Part shown: piece after piece, positions 57,341 through 64,000 of the stretch
How the letters are laid out: the number at the start of each line of letters is the position of its first letter
How positions within the stretch are numbered: position 1 is the first letter of the stretch
From: Carnegiea gigantea
Taxonomy: Eukaryota; Streptophyta; Magnoliopsida; Caryophyllales; Cactaceae
Reading direction: 5' to 3'
NCBI GenBank assembly: GCA_029747015.1
Contig: JAKOGI010000825.1
Coordinates: 1 to 64,000 of the forward strand
DNA: 64,000 nucleotides
Translations under genes and position numbers: made by a program
Notes under the pieces: model-generated
What the model saw: only the letters and a program-made list of their open reading frames with translations
Told to the model about the DNA's origin: nothing
The model's database searches: none

Positions 57341-60300
57341 TCAAGGAAAGATATGTTCTTTGATCATTGATAGAGGAAGTTGTGCTAATGTAGTTTCTCT
57401 AAGCATGATTGAGAAACTAGGGCTACAAACAATGACTCATCCACATCCATACAACATCCAGTGGCTAAATCAAAGCAAAGGAATTCAGGTGGACTCTCGA
57501 TGTTTGATTTCCTTTTCCATTGGAAAGAATTATCAAGATGAACTATGGTGTGATGTTATTCCTATGGATGCATGTCATATACTGTTAGGGAGACCATGGT
57601 TGTATGACCAAAAGGTTATGTATAATGGTTACCTTAATACCTATTCATTTTCCAAAGATGGCAAGAAAATCACCCTAGCCCCTTTATCCCTTTCCAAGCT
57701 CCACGAAATTCAACCACAAAAAAAGCCTAAACACATTGATTGCCTATTGTCCGTGAGTGAACCTATCTTAAAGGCTTCTCAACATGGATTTAAGGCCTTT
57801 AAAGAGTGGATATTAAGTGTCCAAGATGAACCAGAAAATATGATGCCCACTCATCCCATTGCAAAGACACTCATTGAAAAATTCTGTCATGTATTCCCTG
57901 AGGAGATCCCCACGGGTTTGCCTCCAAAGAGAGATATTCAACACCACATTGATCTTATTCCTAGTTCCGTCCTACCTAACAAGCCTGTATATAGGATGAA
58001 CCCAAAGGATACTAATGAGATTCAAAGACAAGTTGTAGAATTACAGGAAAAGGGCTTGATTCGAGAGTCTTTGAGTCCATGTGCCGTTCCAGCTCTTCTA
58101 GTACCAAAGAAAGACGGAGGAATGAGAATGTGTGTTGATAGCAGGGCCATTAACAAGATTACAATCAAGTACAGGTATCCCATACCAAGACTTGAAGATA
58201 TGCTAGATGAGTTGTATGGTTCAAAGGTGTTTTCAAAGATTGATCTTTGAAGTGGCTACTACCAAATCAGAATCAGAGAAGGTGATGAATGGAAGACAGC
58301 TTTCAAGATAAAAGGTGGACTCTATGAGTGGTTGGTAATGCCTTTTGGTCTTTCTAATGCACCTAGTACTTTCATGAGGTTGATGAACCAAGTGTTTAGA
58401 CCTTATATTGGCAAGTTTGCGGTAGTTTACTTTGATGACATTCTGATTTATTCTAAGAATGAGCATGAGCATCAAGATCACCTAACTCAAGTTATGCTTG
58501 TCTTAGAACGTGAGAAATTATTTGGTAACCTTAAGAAGTGTGCTTTCTTCACTCCTGAAGTTACATTTCTTGGTTATATTGTGACTGAAGATGGTATAAA
58601 GGTAGATGAAAATAAGGTAGAAGCCATTCGGTCTTGGCCTATACCTAAGAGCATACATGATGTTAGAGCTTTTCATGGTTTAGCTTCATTCTACAAGAGA
58701 TTTATTCGTGGTTTTAGCACTATTATGGCTCCTATGACTGAAGTAATCAAAGGTACATCATTTATATGGACTGCTAAAGCTCAATCTGCCTTTGAAGATA
58801 TCAAGTCAAAGCTTACTCAAGCACCGGTCCTAGCTTTGTCATGCTTTAGTAAAATCTTTGAACTTAAATGTGATGCCTCTGGAGTAGGTATTGGTGGAAT
58901 TATTATGTAAGAAGGTAAACCCCTAGCCTTCTTTAGTGAGAAGTTATGTGAATTTAGAAGAAAATATTCCACCTATGATAAAGAGTTTTATGCTATTGTG
59001 AGATGTTTAGAGCATTGGAATCATTATCTCATTGCTAGTGATTTATCTTGCATTCTGACCATGAAGCATTGAAGTATATACAAGGGCAATGTAAGTTAAA
59101 CTCCAGGCATGCCAAATGGGTTGAGTTTATACAATCATATCACTTCACTAACAAGCACAAGTCAGGCAAACTCAATTAAGGTGCCGATGCTCTATCACGA
59201 ATGTATCTCTTATTATTCCAATTAGATGCTTGCATACTTGGTTTTGAGCATCTAAAGGTTTTATATGACAATGATGAAGACTTTGGGGCACTATATGCTG
59301 AATGTTCTAAACACCCCAAAGGAGATTTTCATGTTCAGGAAGGTTTTCTATTCAAGGGTACACGGCTGTGTGTACCAAGGTGTAGTACAAGAGAGCTATT
59401 AATCAGAGAAGTTCATAGAGGATCATTAGCTAGACACTATGGCGAAAACAAAACTGTCATCATGCTAAGAGAGCGTTATTATTGGCCAGCTATGGAGAGA
59501 GACGTTCAAGACATACTTAAAAGGTGTGGAACTTGTCAAGTGGCAAAGAGTCATTCACTACCTCACGGTTTGTATACTCCATTGCCAATCCCCACTTCAC
59601 CATGGGTTGATGTAAGTATGAACTTTATTCTTAGATTGCCTAAAACACAAAGGAACAAAGGCTCTATTTTTGTTGTTGTTGATAGGTTCTCTAAGATGTC
59701 TCACTTCATTCCATGTAACAAAACAAATGATGCTACTCGCATTGCTGAATTGTACTTTAGAGAAGTAGCAAGATTGCATGGTATTTCTAGGTCAATTGTT
59801 TCTGACAGGGATACCAAGTTTTTGAGTTATTTTTGGATTACCTTGTGGAAAAAGTTAGGTACTAAGCTTAAGTATAGTACTACTTGTCATCCACAAACCG
59901 ATGGACAAACTGAGGTTACTAATTGAACCTTAGGAACTCTCCTAAGCGTTTTGATTAAGCCTCATACCAAGGCTTGGGATATGCTTTTACCCTATGTAGA
60001 GTTTGCTTATAACAAGACACCAAGCAGGGCTATTGGTCTCTCTCCATTCAAGGTGGTCTATGGGATTGATCCCCTAGGTCCACTTGATCTTATCCCACGG
60101 TCTTTTAATCAGAAGCCACATCCAGATGCAGCAGCAAAGGTAGAACAAATCAAGAAGGTTCATGAGTTGGTAAGGAGTAAGATTGAAAAGTCTAATGAAG
60201 CCCATCAAGCTCAAGCCAACAAGCATAGGAGAAACATTGCATTTCAACCTGGAGACCTCGTATGGAGACATCTTAGGAAGGAGAGATTCCCATCCAAGAC

Positions 60301-60592
60301 GAAGAACAAACTTATGCCACGAGCTGATAGTCCTTTTGAGGTACTTGAATGTATTAATGATAATGCTTACAAGGTTGATTTACCAGGTGATTATGGAGTG
60401 TCAGTAACATTCAATGTAGCTGATTTGCAAGCTTACCATGAAGATGATTACCTTACCGATTTGAGGATCAAATCTTCTCAACAAGGGGAGGATGATGCAG
60501 TCCCCACCACCATAGACAATGAAGAAGATCCAACAAGTCAATCAAGGTCCAACACAAGCTCCAAAATACAAGCAGTGGTCCAAATTACCTAA
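57341..60592 (+). pseudogene. E3b pol: protease, RT, RNase H, integrase (broken)
   Basis: Protease: CSLIIDRGSCANVVS (second residue of the DGG motif changed to Arg). [28 protein letters not shown] then a TGA at 58248, and [10 protein letters not shown]. RNase [14 protein letters not shown] at 58908, and a frameshift near 59040. Integrase: 59201-59926 with the HHCC domain (RHYGENKT...CGTCQ); the first DDE aspartate is Asn (VSMNFIL), while SDRDTKF and DGQTEVTN remain. A TGA at 59924 is followed by 213 open codons with FQPGDLVWRHLRKERF, ending about 100 bases inside the 3' LTR. Confidence 0.9.
60480..60492 (+). other. E3b polypurine tract
   Basis: ACAAGGGGAGGA region, directly before the 3' LTR. 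Confidence 0.85.
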
Positions 60593-62026
60593 GAAAGTCA
60601 AGGGAGTGCACACGGGTTGAAGAACTAGAATTTGCCCGGTTTTGTGCACTTGATTTCCTAAGCCACAAGGCGGCTTAAGTCCTTAATTTTTGCATTTTGG
60701 TAAACCTCAAGATGTCCCCTTTCATGTCCCAACATTAATTCCCCATCACACAAATTGGAGAAAGGGAGAACAAGGTGTTTTGCTAAACCGACCAGATTAG
60801 CACCCAATCTACACGGTTTAATGTTTGAGTTTGATTACCCCACTTAGACTTTGTTTAACCTTAATTTATTGGTTGGGGGGGTTTGTACACATCCTAAACT
60901 TTCCCCCCATGGTCTAAAACCTAAGTCATACTCACTTTTGTCATGGTTAAACTCAGTCACAAAACTGGCTAAAAAAGCTGTCCTGGACCCGGTTTGATGT
61001 GCTGGTTTTCTTTTGCCTTCACCGGTGGGTTTCCTTCAACTCAGCTAGTATAGCACACTCCTTAAGGCTTGGCACACGTCCCAAAGCATCAATGATAGGC
61101 TGCAGCCTTGAGAAGATCAACCAATAAGAGAAGAGCAGCAAAAGAGGATGTTCCTTGCTTCTCATTGGCTAGCCAAAAAGTGCCTCTCCCTTTACGGCTG
61201 TGCACATGCAAAATAGCTGAGTTTCTGATTGTTTAAGCTTGTGTTTAAGCTAAGCATGTTGTAAACATCATTTGTCTTGCTTTCCTTAATGCTAAGAATG
61301 TAATTAAGCTAGCTAGAATATGGTTTGTAACCGGTTAACTCTAACCGGGTATGATTAGCCTAATTAACACCTTTCCTCCCTAGGAAGGAAAGGTTAGTGA
61401 GGTGCTAGCTTAGTTGTGTGCTTGACACGGCCCCTTGGCTGATTTCATTCAGCTTTGACATATGAAAATTCAGTTTATGAGCTTATAGCTTTCTCTCTTC
61501 AAATCTTGCTTGCTTATCCTTAATTAGGCCAATTAAGGTGGTGTTCAAGTCAAGTCTTAACCTTGATTAAGTGGTGATATCTGTATCTTAATCAAGATTG
61601 AGGGCCCTAGACTCAAGATTGGTGGTGTGTCTGTATCCATTCTTTGAGTTTAGTCTATCCTATCTTTGTTTGAAGCAATCGGATTAAGGGTGGAATAAGG
61701 TGAGGTTATTAGCTTGAGTTTTGAGTTAATAATCTTTCACTTTGAAACTCCATCATATCCCCTCACTCTCACATCCTTCATACTCGCCATTCCATCCATA
61801 TTCACACCCAAAACTCCTCCAAAAGATCTAGCAAACATCTCCACTTCAAAGCACGTCTAACCGTGCAAAGTGAGGATTTTCAGTCACGGCCAGGCAGCAA
61901 CTTAGCATGGCCTATTCGTGCACATAGGCACGACCGTGCCACCTGTGGCCGAGACATAACCTTGAGTTTTTGGCTTTCTTTGATGTGTGTTAGCTTGGGT
62001 TCCTTCTTCCCTTGAGACATACATCA
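60493..62026 (+). repeat. E3b 3' LTR
   Basis: Matches the 5' LTR closely; lacks about 20 bases near 61423 where the 5' LTR reads TAGGCATGTATACAAAGG. Hairpin CCTTAAT/ATTAAGG at 61518-61538. Confidence 0.92.
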
Positions 62027-62031
62027 GCTTT

Positions 62032-64000
<1,969 letters not shown>

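Larger units (their letters stand above)
54416..62026 (+). mobile_element. E3b: CRM/Reina-like chromovirus (Ty3/gypsy), sister of E3a
   Basis: LTRs 54416-55968 and 60493-62026 start TGATGCAGTCCCC and end ACATCA. The flanking five bases are GCTTC and GCTTT, a duplication with one change. It has an exact tRNA-Met primer site, gag and pol in one order, and a polypurine tract. The gag-pol protein is closely similar to E3a throughout, while the LTRs are longer and clearly diverged, so these are two subfamilies. Confidence 0.92.

Overview
This is nuclear DNA of a flowering plant, and essentially all of it is transposable elements. Evidence: several families of Ty3/gypsy LTR retrotransposons with plant-type primer-binding sites (initiator tRNA-Met and tRNA-Asp), a CACTA (En/Spm) DNA transposon with a TNP2-type transposase, a small inverted-repeat element, (TA)n/(GA)n microsatellites, and no intact host gene, rRNA or tRNA gene. 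The species cannot be told from the sequence. Nearly every coding region carries stops or frameshifts, so coding entries are given as pseudogenes.

Layout. (1) 1-11244: minus-strand Tekay/Del-like chromovirus (E1: LTRs 85-2391 and 8463-11244), with chromodomain, an extra acidic 5' ORF and a 274-bp inverted-repeat element in one LTR. Bases 1-84 are the primer-binding leader of a further copy, so E1 is part of a tandem that runs off the left edge. (2) 11245-12818: unassigned, with a degenerate ~366-bp tandem repeat. (3) 12819-53888: the main feature, a tandem array of one gag-only, tRNA-Asp-primed LTR family (F2) in the order LTR1-A-LTR2-B-LTR3-C-LTR4-D-LTR5, bounded by the same 5-bp sequence (GATAC) on both outer sides. 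It was later broken up by an inversion (about 18191-20672), a 3'-truncated CACTA element (22998-31783, in LTR3), a chromovirus E3a (33332-40482, in internal C, TSD CTTTT) and an internally deleted relative E3c (49102-53677, in LTR5, TSD TCATA). (4) 53889-64000: the end of another element's internal region, its polypurine tract, and its LTR (F4, from 54056), which is split by a third chromovirus E3b (54416-62026) and continues past the window.

How the parts relate. E3a and E3b once encoded Gag, protease, reverse transcriptase, RNase H and integrase; E3c keeps only Gag. F2 encodes a Gag with a CCHC zinc knuckle and a long unrecognised C-terminal extension but no pol, so it would have needed enzymes from another element. 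The nesting gives a relative order of events: F2 insertion and array growth first, then inversion, CACTA, E3a and E3c. Boundaries were read by eye from terminal TG/CA, primer sites, polypurine tracts and target-site duplications, and may be off by a few bases where noted.
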